Below the pieces are notes generated by a model. That model searched no databases, was not told the origin of the DNA, and saw only the letters and a list, made by a program, of their open reading frames with translations. Position numbers and translations under genes: made by a program. Below, in pieces: positions 53,709 to 62,944 of a DNA stretch of 64,000 nt (the first letter of the stretch is position 1; every line of letters begins with the position of its first letter). Location: contig NZ_AOLQ01000056.1 in the NCBI RefSeq assembly GCF_000337775.1, forward strand, positions 24,292 through 88,291. Direction: 5' to 3'. The stretch is from Haloarcula vallismortis ATCC 29715 (GTDB lineage: Archaea > Halobacteriota > Halobacteria > Halobacteriales > Haloarculaceae).

Positions 53709-54986
53709 ATGGATGATGCTCGCACCAATCGTCGGAACCTTCTCCGATTAATAGGTGCTTCAGCAAGCGCGATAGTTGCTGGGTGTGGAGACTCATCTGA
53801 AGACGAATCGGTGATGTCAGACAGTGATAAGCTGAACTCAACTGAACTGATGGAACCAGAAGAAAATGAGCGTGATTCGGGGAGCCGCATATACTATATC
53901 GGAAGCGACGGGGATGATGAAAATTCCGGGAGACAATTGTATCCACTCAATTCAGTTTCAGAGGGCATTGATAGAGCACGTCCGGGAGATATAGTATGGA
54001 TTCGCCCCGGCGAATATCGGGAGACTGTTCGTACGGTGCGTAGCGGACGCCAGAACGCACCGATAACCATCATTGGCTCGTCCGATGCAGTTATACGGCC
54101 ACCAATCGGTTCTGACAATTGTATTCGTATCGGTCACAATCACATCCACGTTAGGGGAGTGAGTATCAATGGGTTACTCAACCCGGAGCGTCGTTTTGAA
54201 GACTACAGAGCATGGGCCAAACGGTGTGTACTCATTACACCGAAAGATAACGAGAAAGTCGATTACCTCCGGAACATTGTAGTTGAACCATCTTTGATGG
54301 GTGGTTGCAGCCGGCCTATGGTACGGGCAATTCGACTACGGAACGCCTCAATTGGGGGCTTCAAGATGGACGGTCCCGCGGGAATGCAATTCGACCCACG
54401 CGTAGACAATCACGAGGAAGGGCGGATCCGGGAGGTTGTTTACCTTGGGACTCCCGAGATACACCGGGACAAGCCCTTCTACCCCTGGGATGCACTAGAT
54501 CAGAGCCGAAATATCCGGGTCCATCATATCAATAATAGTGAGGGCTACGCACATAATGAATTAGTTGACATCAAACTCGGTACCACTGATGTCACCGTCG
54601 AGTACTGTACTGATAGAAACTCCGAGGTTGGTCGCAACACCTCTTCAGTCGTTACTATAGGAGGAAACAGCAACGTGATCCGATGGAATGATATCGCTGA
54701 TTGCGACTATGGACTTCGGTTTGGCGCTTGGACACCATCGGGTGATATAGACGGTGATGATTGGGCACAAAACAATTCGGTTTACGGGAACCGGATCACC
54801 GAATATGATACTGAGCCAATCCTTTTTTGGAACAATCCAGAGTGGGATCTCGGGCCTTCGAGCTCCGATGTTCAAAAAACCATCTGTAACAACCAGATCG
54901 AAGGCAACAAGCGTGAGTTTTCGTTTGCTCAACAAAGTTGCAAAAACGATCTCCCGGAGGGAAATGGAGTAGGGCACACAAACTAA
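53709..54986 (+). CDS. Tat lipoprotein with right-handed parallel beta-helix
   Basis: 425 aa from the ATG at 53709. Tat motif TNRRNLLRLIGASASAI with lipobox VAGC and an acidic Ser/Asp linker. Mature domain begins RIYYIGSDGDDENSG, the usual start of pectate-lyase/beta-helix proteins, followed by repeated strand-turn units (NAPITIIGSSDAVIRPP, IGHNHIHVRGVSING, NVIRWNDIADCDYGLRFG, NNSVYGNRITEYDTEP) with asparagine-ladder residues. Such proteins are polysaccharide lyases, hydrolases or binding modules; no catalytic triad is clear. It sits in the glycan cluster. Confidence 0.8.
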   Translation: MDDARTNRRNLLRLIGASASAIVAGCGDSSEDESVMSDSDKLNSTELMEPEENERDSGSRIYYIGSDGDDENSGRQLYPLNSVSEGIDRARPGDIVWIRPGEYRETVRTVRSGRQNAPITIIGSSDAVIRPPIGSDNCIRIGHNHIHVRGVSINGLLNPERRFEDYRAWAKRCVLITPKDNEKVDYLRNIVVEPSLMGGCSRPMVRAIRLRNASIGGFKMDGPAGMQFDPRVDNHEEGRIREVVYLGTPEIHRDKPFYPWDALDQSRNIRVHHINNSEGYAHNELVDIKLGTTDVTVEYCTDRNSEVGRNTSSVVTIGGNSNVIRWNDIADCDYGLRFGAWTPSGDIDGDDWAQNNSVYGNRITEYDTEPILFWNNPEWDLGPSSSDVQKTICNNQIEGNKREFSFAQQSCKNDLPEGNGVGHTN

Positions 54987-55014
54987 AAGAGTGCCATAAA
55001 AAAGGTCTCACATC

Positions 55015-55440
55015 ATGATGATCGTGCTTCCCGGATTTCCTTCACGTTCGTAGGTGGTGATAGCGACAACGAGGCGAAGACATAGGGCGAGAAACACCTG
55101 TGTTTGTGCGTGGACTTGGCCTCGTGCGTGCTTCGCTTGAGGTTGCAGTCCTCGTTAGTTCGTTTGGCCCCAGTCGTTGGTTGTACGTCTCGTTTAGCGT
55201 CGATCGTTTCATTGAACATTCTCACCGTGTCCTGTCATAGAGTCCTTGATTCTGTGCTCGATGTCTTTCAGATCGCCGGAGGTTCGCGAGTTGTACGGGG
55301 CGACTGACAGGACCCATACGATTAACAAGTGGTCGTGCCATTCGAGCGTGTTGTAGGCACTGCCACCGACTACATCGGTGTGGCGACGGCAAGCGCGTGA
55401 CGCGCATCGACGCCTCCTGGTCCGCTTGTTACTCTTGGTG
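55015..55440 (-). pseudogene. Decayed transposase C-terminal remnant
   Basis: The minus strand contains, in shifting frames, pieces that look like a haloarchaeal DDE transposase C terminus: VGGSAYNTLEWHDHLLIV and DLKDIEHRIKDSM (one frame), then RTNEDCNLKR, then QTQVFLALCLRLVVAITTYE followed by NPGSTIIMM (another frame). At least two frameshifts are needed, so it is a relic. Its IS family is not certain. It lies between the beta-helix gene and the GT-C-like gene. Confidence 0.5.
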
Positions 55441-55467
55441 AACTCTACCGGATTAACAAACTGCGGG

Positions 55468-57297
55468 TCACGAACCGTGGATATAGTAGGCTTCAAACTC
55501 TCCATTGTCATAAACATAGTCAGCACCAGGATCGTTATTTAGACGTTGGAAATCCTCCTGATTAAACCGCCAGAACTGCTCGTAACCGGGATATAAATTC
55601 GGATACTTTTTTTTGCCCGGTTCAGTCAATAGTAAATATCGCTCCTCGTCGTACGTGACGGCCACAGACTCATTCTCATCGTATCCAAAGTGATCCGGAG
55701 GGGCTGTTCCACCCAGACGGATATTCTGCTCGATAGATAGTACGACGACATCGTATGGCTCCTCCCGTGTGATCTCATCAGATGAGATGCTGAAGAACCG
55801 AAACTGCTTGAATCCAAGCTCGTCGGTACGGACGCTCTGGTCCCGGAATTCGTAGAACCATTCACTCCCCTCAATTTCCATGGCAGTCACTTGCTTATTT
55901 GCATCTTTAGTCATTGGTGAGGGATGAAGGTTGATCATGCTGAATACTACCAAAAAAAGGAGCGACGCAATGAGGACTCCGCCGCCAATTCGCCGTAGTG
56001 CTGGACGATCTATACGGTCGTCGGCGAAGGAGAGACTGACGCCTATCAGTATCGGCGCAGACAGGTACACCGGACGGACGAACCGGTCGTAACTGAATAC
56101 AAGATCAGCAAAGAAGGCAGCCGCGGAAATGACCACAAATGCCACAAAAACGATTGCGAAAGCGACGATAGATGAATCAACTGGTTGTTTGCTACGTATC
56201 GAATGGAAAAAACGCCAGCCCAATAATACAGTAGTACCCCCGACTATAGTACCAAGCAGTCCGAACCGAGTGACCCCTTGGATGAGAAGGTCGAAAAGAC
56301 TAGGTGAGTAGGTAGATGCCACACCAGTGAGATGGTCAAACTGTCCACCGCCAGTTCGACCGAGGAGCGCGTTCAGAAGGTCGAAACCCGTTAAAATTGT
56401 CGTGGTAAATGTACTGTACCACCAGAGGAACAACACCCCTCCAAGCAACAGTACCGGGACGCGTATCGTGCTTTGAGATTCTAAGGATACCAAATTGACA
56501 TGGGTTGCGACAACGGACATGAGACGAAGCATGACTAGAGCAGACAGCATGTACAAGAACGTCATCGGATGGAATGGAATCATAATCAATATTAGTAGGG
56601 TAAATAGGAACGCGTAGGTTCGGAATTTTTCACCGTCATGGAGTCTGAGGAACAGACAGATTATTAGCGGGGTGAGAAAGAAACTCACTGCTGAGGGGAA
56701 GGCAAAAGTATGCCCTTTGCCGAGAAGCGGAAGCAGACTGACTGGGAGAGCAAAGAGAAACGAACTCAACGACGGTGCCAATCTATATAGAAGATACACG
56801 AAAGAGCCGAAGTAGATCACAGAGAATATCACGGGGAGAAGTGTGACTGCGTCTTTCGGCGCTAAAGCGGTGAGTTCAGTTGTTAGCGCAGCCAAGACAT
56901 GGAATACCGGATAAAAATTCGTTTCCATGATTGTACCCGTCGCAACGATTCGGCGGACGTATCCGATATGTGTGAGAGCATCGCCCCGTCCATACAACGT
57001 ATACCGAATATGAGGTTGAGACAGTAGAATGATATTGACAAGGCTGATGACTACGAACCCGAGCTTCCAGTACCTTCTCTGTGGAGTAAGTGCGTTACGA
57101 AGGATTAATAATTGCCCGCACGCGACTGCGGCGACGAGACCAACCCAAAAAGCAAGAGGATACGCCTGCCAGAGTGAGAACTCGTATGTATTGGTTGTCG
57201 GATTGCTTGCGAAGATTACCATGCAGAACGAAATAAGAGCGAGGCCGATGCCGAATGTCGCCCGTGACCATCTGGGCATCTCTTGAACTTTTTCCAT
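55468..57297 (-). CDS. Polytopic membrane protein, GT-C-like
   Basis: 609 aa with about 12 hydrophobic helices and a long C-terminal extracellular domain of about 130 residues (EIEGSEWFYEFRDQSV and onward, Tyr- and acid-rich). The first loop contains RYTLYGRGDALTHIGYVRRI, like the short acidic loop of GT-C glycosyltransferases. It probably handles lipid-linked sugars in surface glycan assembly, inferred from topology and neighbours. AT-rich gene; no backbone homologue recognised. Confidence 0.7.
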   Translation of the reverse strand: MEKVQEMPRWSRATFGIGLALISFCMVIFASNPTTNTYEFSLWQAYPLAFWVGLVAAVACGQLLILRNALTPQRRYWKLGFVVISLVNIILLSQPHIRYTLYGRGDALTHIGYVRRIVATGTIMETNFYPVFHVLAALTTELTALAPKDAVTLLPVIFSVIYFGSFVYLLYRLAPSLSSFLFALPVSLLPLLGKGHTFAFPSAVSFFLTPLIICLFLRLHDGEKFRTYAFLFTLLILIMIPFHPMTFLYMLSALVMLRLMSVVATHVNLVSLESQSTIRVPVLLLGGVLFLWWYSTFTTTILTGFDLLNALLGRTGGGQFDHLTGVASTYSPSLFDLLIQGVTRFGLLGTIVGGTTVLLGWRFFHSIRSKQPVDSSIVAFAIVFVAFVVISAAAFFADLVFSYDRFVRPVYLSAPILIGVSLSFADDRIDRPALRRIGGGVLIASLLFLVVFSMINLHPSPMTKDANKQVTAMEIEGSEWFYEFRDQSVRTDELGFKQFRFFSISSDEITREEPYDVVVLSIEQNIRLGGTAPPDHFGYDENESVAVTYDEERYLLLTEPGKKKYPNLYPGYEQFWRFNQEDFQRLNNDPGADYVYDNGEFEAYYIHGS

Positions 57298-57361
57298 TAC
57301 ATACTCACACTGTGTGATGATAAATCAGTATGGGGCTTTTACTGACTAAGTACTTCGATAA

Positions 57362-58555
57362 CTATCTGTTATTCAGTATCGTAGGCCTATTATACAACTC
57401 GTTGAGCAGTTCATCGTACTCAGACAGTAGCCTGTCCCAGTCGTACTCCATTCCGAGGCTCGCCGCATTCCTTCCAAGTGACTCTTGCATATCTGGCGAG
57501 CGTTCTATTCGGCGAATCGCCTCAGGGAATGCCTCTGGCTGATCGACGATTATAGCGTGTTGCTCATCTTTAATGGGGAGTCCCTGCGCCCCGACGGGCG
57601 TAGTAACGATCGGTATCCCGGCCGCGAGATAATCTACCATTTTCAGTTTAGTACCGGACCCCATTGTCAGTGGACACAGAGCAACATCCGCGGCCGAAAG
57701 CAACCCGGGAAGATCGGAGACAAATCCGGGGGTCAAGACATTCATTGACGTTGTATCTGGTGGATTCCGCCCAGCTAAGACGAATGTGAACTCGGATAGT
57801 TCGGGCGCTATCGTGTCACAGATGAGATTGGCTGCCCGCTTATTTGGTTCATAATCATACGCGCCAACGAAGACGCAAATTGTCTCGTCATCCTGAATCC
57901 CTAGTGATTCTTTGACCTGAGTTGGCTCACCACCGTTGGCAATCTGGTCATACTCACAACCATTGGGAATCACGCTAACGAGTGTATCCTCTGGCAAATC
58001 ATAGTGGGCTACGTCATCCTCTGACTGAAAGACCACGATAGACGCCGCATCGATAGCAGAATGTTCAAGTCGCTCAAGTCGATTAACCGCACGTTGGCGG
58101 AGAACACTCGGTACATGCCGCGACCGGAGTTGTTGATCAAGCAACTCGTACATCGAGTTGTGGAAGTTTACAAGCAGCTCAGCATTATTGTAGTCTGCTA
58201 ACTCTTGGCTCGCCCGAATCATCTGCGGACTCTCACAGACCACTAAGTCGAATGTAGTCGGGTGCTGGCGAAGTGTATCAACAGTGTACTTGGTTTGATG
58301 TTCGTTAAAATATGGCCCGGCCGCCAATGAGGCGTTCCAAAGGTAGATTCTTCCATACTTAGTTTGCATAATCGGATTTCCGATGTCGATTGTTCGAACA
58401 CCGTTATCGTACACGTGATTATTTGCACAGGGCTGTGCAAACCAAACGGTACCGTTATCAGCAAGTCGGTCAGCAGTCTTCCAAGCTCGGACTTCGCCAC
58501 CGTCTGACGGTGGAAAAACAGATTCTCGATGGAGGTGGAGTATGTTCAGGCTCAT
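57362..58555 (-). CDS. Glycosyltransferase family 4
   Basis: 397 aa, GT-B fold. N-terminal domain begins LNILHLHRESVFPPSDGGEVRAW (in parts); the C-terminal nucleotide-sugar site reads ICVFVGAYDYEPNKRA, FVLAGRNPP, LLSAADVALCPLTMGSGTKLKMVDYLAAGIPIVTTPVGAQGL (in parts). The GSGTK...E/D-x-x-A-x-G pattern is typical of GT4 enzymes; the key Glu is replaced by Asp (MVDYLAAG). Acts in surface or exopolysaccharide assembly. 10 bp downstream of the second GT4 gene. Confidence 0.9.
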   Translation of the reverse strand: MSLNILHLHRESVFPPSDGGEVRAWKTADRLADNGTVWFAQPCANNHVYDNGVRTIDIGNPIMQTKYGRIYLWNASLAAGPYFNEHQTKYTVDTLRQHPTTFDLVVCESPQMIRASQELADYNNAELLVNFHNSMYELLDQQLRSRHVPSVLRQRAVNRLERLEHSAIDAASIVVFQSEDDVAHYDLPEDTLVSVIPNGCEYDQIANGGEPTQVKESLGIQDDETICVFVGAYDYEPNKRAANLICDTIAPELSEFTFVLAGRNPPDTTSMNVLTPGFVSDLPGLLSAADVALCPLTMGSGTKLKMVDYLAAGIPIVTTPVGAQGLPIKDEQHAIIVDQPEAFPEAIRRIERSPDMQESLGRNAASLGMEYDWDRLLSEYDELLNELYNRPTILNNR

Positions 58556-58564
58556 GGTTTGAAG

Positions 58565-59665
58565 TTAGCTCGTATCAATTTCGTTGGTAGTACTCACATT
58601 GACAGTTGCTTCAAGTAGTTCCGTACCGATTCGTTCTGGTGAGTTCTTCTCTGTAACCTGCTCACGAGCTGCTGTGCCCAGCCTCTCCCGGAGTTCAGGA
58701 TCATCAAGCAATCGGTGGACAGCGTCAGCCAGTGTCGAGCCATCTGACCCCTCGACAAGAACACCAGATTCTCCGTCTTCAATTTGTTCCACCATTCCAT
58801 AAGCAGCGTTCGCGATAACCGGTAATCCCGCCGCTTGAGCTTCAAGTACGACATTAGGGAATCCGTCGATATAAGACACGTATACGAAAACATCCGCGGC
58901 ATCGTAGAGAAGCTCGATATCGTTGACGTACCCTAGGATATGGATTTGGTCGCTTGCCTCGGGAGCCGCTTGGTCTAGATATGCTCGCAACTCTTCGAGA
59001 TAGATTCCCCCGCCCGCGATAACATATCCAACATCGTCAGGGAGGTCCCGGCCGACGCTATCGATGATCTGTTTAACACCTTCAAATTTCCCCTCATAAT
59101 TCAGATTCGTGACTGTCAGTAGGATCCGATCGTGTTGGGCGGGACCGATTGGAGTCTGACCATCTTCAGGGGGCGACACGTCCGGAACAGGATTGTGGAC
59201 TACAGCTATGCGAGACTCCGAACAGTTCGTATTGGTTTGGATTGCATGACGGAGCTCTTCTGAAACGACGAGATAGCCGTCTGCGAGCGCATACGTCACA
59301 CGAGTCGCCAATCCTAACAGAGAATATAATAAAAAAGCACCGTACTGACCTCCTGTGAGGAACTCATCAGTCTTTTCTCGATGCTGCCGAAACACGTTCC
59401 CATTGACTCGAACGATTACCGCTGCAGAATAGTACCATCCGAAAAGGAGCGATATAATCCCGAGAACTCCAGTACCGTTGTATACCATGACCACGTCGGG
59501 CTTGAAATCAGGATTGCGCACCCCTTGAATTATCTGTTGAAATATTCGACCGGGCAGAGTGCGGTCATTATCGATATTAATCACCGTTCCAGTGTATCCG
59601 GTCGCTTCAAGTGGGTCAGTCAGTTCCCGCGGACGCAGTGCAGTGAATGCTAGAATGTCTGTCAT
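58565..59665 (-). CDS. Glycosyltransferase family 4
   Basis: 366 aa, GT-B fold. C-terminal site: ILLTVTNLNYEGKFEGVKQI, DVGYVIAGGGIYLEELR, IHILGYVNDIELLYDAADVFVYVSYIDGFPNVVLEAQAAGLPVIAN (in parts), with the E-x-x-A-x-G (EAQAAG) motif intact. The first 90 residues form the acceptor domain. It is the first gene of the minus-strand GT4 pair; together they likely add successive sugars. Confidence 0.9.
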   Translation of the reverse strand: MTDILAFTALRPRELTDPLEATGYTGTVINIDNDRTLPGRIFQQIIQGVRNPDFKPDVVMVYNGTGVLGIISLLFGWYYSAAVIVRVNGNVFRQHREKTDEFLTGGQYGAFLLYSLLGLATRVTYALADGYLVVSEELRHAIQTNTNCSESRIAVVHNPVPDVSPPEDGQTPIGPAQHDRILLTVTNLNYEGKFEGVKQIIDSVGRDLPDDVGYVIAGGGIYLEELRAYLDQAAPEASDQIHILGYVNDIELLYDAADVFVYVSYIDGFPNVVLEAQAAGLPVIANAAYGMVEQIEDGESGVLVEGSDGSTLADAVHRLLDDPELRERLGTAAREQVTEKNSPERIGTELLEATVNVSTTNEIDTS

Positions 59666-60004
59666 ACATCGCTCACCGCTGCCGGGATGTTTCGTGATTG
59701 AAGCAATCGCCGCCTTCGCCGAATCGTTCTAGGTATCATCAGTCCAGAAGTTCAGGGTTTCAGTACTTAGTAATCCTTAGTCAAAAATGGCTTCAGTCTC
59801 AGTCTACATAGAAGAGAAATTTCTAGAAGGGCGTCTCTCCGTATTGTCTATTCAGGAACCGGTCAGGACTGAAATTGATATTGCTCTTCGGTTGTATTAC
59901 AGTGGCTCTGTTATCGCGGCATGCAGCCACAACTATGATAGAATTTATATAACTAAGAAAATACAAATAATAACTTTAATCCACATCAGAAAATAAACGC
60001 CCAG
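59666..60004. other. AT-rich intergenic region
   Basis: 339 bp between two minus-strand genes. A 69-codon plus-strand ORF (59787-59996) is AT-rich and protein-like only at its start (MASVSVYIEEKFLEGRL); I do not call it. Promoter for the GT4 pair is expected near the left end. Confidence 0.35.
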
Positions 60005-61318
60005 TTATTGCCAGGCAGTGCGTTCGATTAGCTGTTCGGTTGTAACTTTTTCACCATTGAGTTCGATCCACATGTCGTCAGGGGTGCGAATGGTAGCATT
60101 CAGCACAGGCCCAGTGACCAGATATGCGTCACCATAGCCTTCACCGGTCCCACCACCGGCCATGACCACTTCACTACCCTCCTCAATGTAATCGACACCT
60201 TCCCAAGTTCCGCCCTCTATTGGTTTCCCGGCCGGGGTTTCATACGACGCCGTTGTGAACTCCACTGATCCACCACTTGTGAAGTCGTAATTTACCGTAG
60301 AGCTCCCCTCTTCAGAGATGAATGCTACTGTGTGCCCCTTATTATCTGAATCTATGCTCTCCAGAGTGGGGTCGGTGGTTTCGTTAGCGGATTCAGTCCA
60401 CATTCGAAGACTATCGAATCGAACCTCGTTGTCCGATGGGGATGCCCAAGAACCACCGTAGTAGTTGTCAAACCAGAAATCCTGAATCTTCAGATCAGTC
60501 GTGTCTCGGAACCGGATATCGGTTTTTTCGAACGCGAAGTCGCCGTTGACCCAACCTCGGAGCACTCCGTCGTTCTCTTCTGGAGTGTTCATTTTCACTT
60601 CGCCGACAATCTGATGCCACTGCCCTTTGAGTACATTCCCCGCCTCGTTTTTCGACCAGGCCCAGTTACTTCCCCACGTTCCCATATCAGCGTGATAGCA
60701 GTACCATCCAACTTGTACGTGGTCGGAATCAGAACCGGGAGTGAACGACATCCGGGCTGACCATCCGTTTGTTCCATCGGACTGACGGCCGCCCCATCCA
60801 GCAGTGCCATAGGTCCCAACGGGGCCTGGGAGTTTCCCTCCGTTCTCGACTACCTCAAAATCCTGCGGGAAGTAGACGTAGTATCGGAAGTAGAGAGTTT
60901 CAGGTTCACTGTACCCCTCCTCAGAAAACCTGTATCTCATGTCTGTTCCATAGTGGTCGCCCTCAGCAAACTTCACCGACAGTGATTTGTCACTGTACGC
61001 GTGTTTCCCGTTGATGATAGAGTTATTTTCGGCTCTGCCCACATACGTGAACTTGTCAGTGTATGATCGGTCGTTAAATCCAATCTTAACGTCTACTTCT
61101 GAATCTGCTGACGGCGTTGCCAATTCTTCAGCTGATGCAACCCCATAACCGCCGGCTAAAGCCATTCCTATCCCCCCAGTTAGCTGGAGCACTGAACGCC
61201 GGTTTAATCTCCTTTGCGAGGTTTGCTTATTATCATCTTCTATCGATTCGGTAATCTCTTTATTCAACCCAGTAGGAACCTTCTTACTAGCGGCCTCTTC
61301 GGTTTCGTCGGATGCCAT
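60005..61318 (-). CDS. Tat-exported polysaccharide lyase (PL14-like)
   Basis: 437 aa. A long acidic N-terminal extension precedes the Tat motif LNRRSVLQLTGGIGMALAGG. The catalytic-domain pattern matches the alginate/glucuronan-lyase type (PL14/PL20-like beta-jelly roll): FRYYVYFPQDFE, GGKLPGPVGTYG, GGRQSDGTNGWSARMSF, GQWHQIVGEVKMNTP, LRGWVNGDFAFEKTDIRFRD and DFWFDNYYGGSW. The last 120 residues are a separate beta domain (SIDSDNKGHTVAFISEEG...). It may trim or release the polysaccharide made by the cluster. Specificity unknown. Confidence 0.85.
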   Translation of the reverse strand: MASDETEEAASKKVPTGLNKEITESIEDDNKQTSQRRLNRRSVLQLTGGIGMALAGGYGVASAEELATPSADSEVDVKIGFNDRSYTDKFTYVGRAENNSIINGKHAYSDKSLSVKFAEGDHYGTDMRYRFSEEGYSEPETLYFRYYVYFPQDFEVVENGGKLPGPVGTYGTAGWGGRQSDGTNGWSARMSFTPGSDSDHVQVGWYCYHADMGTWGSNWAWSKNEAGNVLKGQWHQIVGEVKMNTPEENDGVLRGWVNGDFAFEKTDIRFRDTTDLKIQDFWFDNYYGGSWASPSDNEVRFDSLRMWTESANETTDPTLESIDSDNKGHTVAFISEEGSSTVNYDFTSGGSVEFTTASYETPAGKPIEGGTWEGVDYIEEGSEVVMAGGGTGEGYGDAYLVTGPVLNATIRTPDDMWIELNGEKVTTEQLIERTAWQ

Positions 61319-61536
61319 CAGGCAGGTAACTACGGATTATAGAGATAAGCGTCGATACTAGATGGTTAAATTTGGCCAGATATTAGCTATTCAATAGTCA
61401 TTTTTACGTACCATTACATATAGGAAAATAGTCTGAGAGAATTGGCCTATAATTGGACATTACTAATAGTAGTCTGTTATTACCGAACAATTCGTGAGGG
61501 CGTGACAAATCGTTTGACATAGCTTGATTTCACGGT
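61319..61536. other. AT-rich gap before ISH8 copy 2
   Basis: 218 bp of AT-rich sequence containing the promoter of the polysaccharide lyase. No gene. The last 10 bp (ATTTCACGGT) form the left flank of the second ISH8-type copy. Confidence 0.4.
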
Positions 61537-62939
61537 CATCCGTCTTTAGTTAGTCGAGAAACCGCGTGACAGCCGCGGCTTATCGAGGGTACTTTTCGGA
61601 AGGAATGAGGAGGCGACGAGTGTGCACAACGAAGCCTCCTCACCTCGAATTATGCGTCGGCTCACTACGCTTTTTCCATCTGAGTTCCTCGAAGAGCACG
61701 CCGAGGAACTCGGCGTGGTCGAACGCAACAGGAAAACACAGATGCCCGCCCTCGTGTGGTCGTTCGTGTTCGGCTTCGCCGCAGGCGAGAGCCGAACACT
61801 CGCTGGCTTCCGGCGCAGTTACAACGCCACTGCCGATGAGACACTCTCTCCCGGCGGATTCCATCAGCGGCTGACGCCAGCTTTTGCGGAGTATCTCTGC
61901 GACCTCGTCGAGCACGGCATCGACGAGGTCGCTGTTCCTGACGCTGTTGGAGTCGATATTGACCGATTCAGAGATGTGATGGTTGCCGATGGTACCGTAC
62001 TGCGGTTGCACCGGCTTCTCTCAGATGAGTTCGAACCACGGCGAGGGGAGCAGGGTGGAGCGCGGCTCCACCTGCTCCACAACGTCACCGACCAGACGAT
62101 TGATCGGTTCAACGTCACTGACGAGAAAGCGCACGACAGCACCGAGTTTTCCACGGGATCGTGGCTAGAAGACCGGTTGGTGCTGTTTGATCAGGCGTAT
62201 TTCAAGTACCGCCGCTTTGCGCTGATTGATGAGAACGACGGCTACTTCGTAAGCCGGCTAAAACCGAACGCAAACCCGGAGATAACGGCGGAATTACGGG
62301 AATGGCGTGGCGACGCCATTCCCTTGGAAGGTGACCAGATCCAAGATGTCGTGGACGATCTCTACCGCGAGTACCTCGATGTTGAGGTAGAAGCGACGTT
62401 TCAGCGACGAGAGTACGCGGGCACGCAATCATACGATACCAAGACATTCCGTGTCGTCGGCGTCCGCGACGAGGACGCCGACGACTACCATCTGTATATC
62501 ACGAACCTGCCGAGAGAAGAGTTTCTGCCGGCAGATCTAGCAACGATCTACCGGTGTCGGTGGGAAGTAGAGCTGCTGTTTCGTGAGTTGAAGACGCAGT
62601 ATAACCTGGATGAGTTCGATACGAGCAAGACGTACATCGTGTAGATCCTGCTGTACGCAGCGTTGCTGTCGCTGTTGGTGAGCCGTGATCTGTTGGATCT
62701 AGTCACCGAGCAAGCCGACGACGAGATCGTATTTCCGCCGGAGCGTTGGGCGGCGACCTTCCGGTCGCACGCCCAACTCATCCTCTCTGAACTCGGTGAG
62801 TGCCTCGGTTATTCGCCACCGCCACTGCTGGAGCGGCTGATCGAAGACGCTCAGAAGATCCACAAGCAACGACCGATTCTCCAAGAGACGCTCGCTACCG
62901 CTACACAACCGAGGTGTGAGGCCTAACTAAAGACCAATG
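61537..62939 (+). mobile_element. ISH8-type insertion sequence, copy 2 (about 1403 bp), inverted relative to copy 1
   Basis: The left end begins CATCCGTCTTTAGTTAG, nearly identical to copy 1. The right end reads CTAACTAAAGACCAATG, differing from the expected GACGGATG by two bases. The flanks are ATTTCACGGT (left) and ATTTC followed directly by the terminal repeat of the next element; only 5 bp of a duplication are thus visible. The transposase sequence is clearly diverged from copy 1 but alignable end to end. It is in the opposite orientation to copy 1, 8.1 kb apart. Confidence 0.85.
61622..62926 (+). pseudogene. ISH8-type transposase with in-frame TAG
   Basis: Reads MHNEASSPRIMRRLTTLF through MVADGTVLRLHRL, LFDQAYFKYRRF and RCRWEVELLFRELKTQY, then stops at TAG 62642-62644 after KTYIV. 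The same frame continues to a TAA at 62924-62926 with the normal C terminus (ILLYAALLSLLVSRDLL...TQPRCEA). In copy 1 the stop position is an AAG lysine codon. A single nonsense mutation therefore truncates the last 94 residues. The DDE region itself precedes the stop, so partial function cannot be excluded. Confidence 0.85.
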
Positions 62940-62944
62940 ATTTC

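Noticed and set aside
59787..59996. 69-residue plus-strand ORF in the glycan island
   Set aside because: AT-rich, between two minus-strand genes, no motif and no promoter at a sensible distance.
51986..62939. Composite transposon formed by the two ISH8 copies around the glycan genes
   Set aside because: Copy 1 has its own perfect 10-bp duplication on both sides, so it inserted alone. The outer flanks of the two copies do not match.
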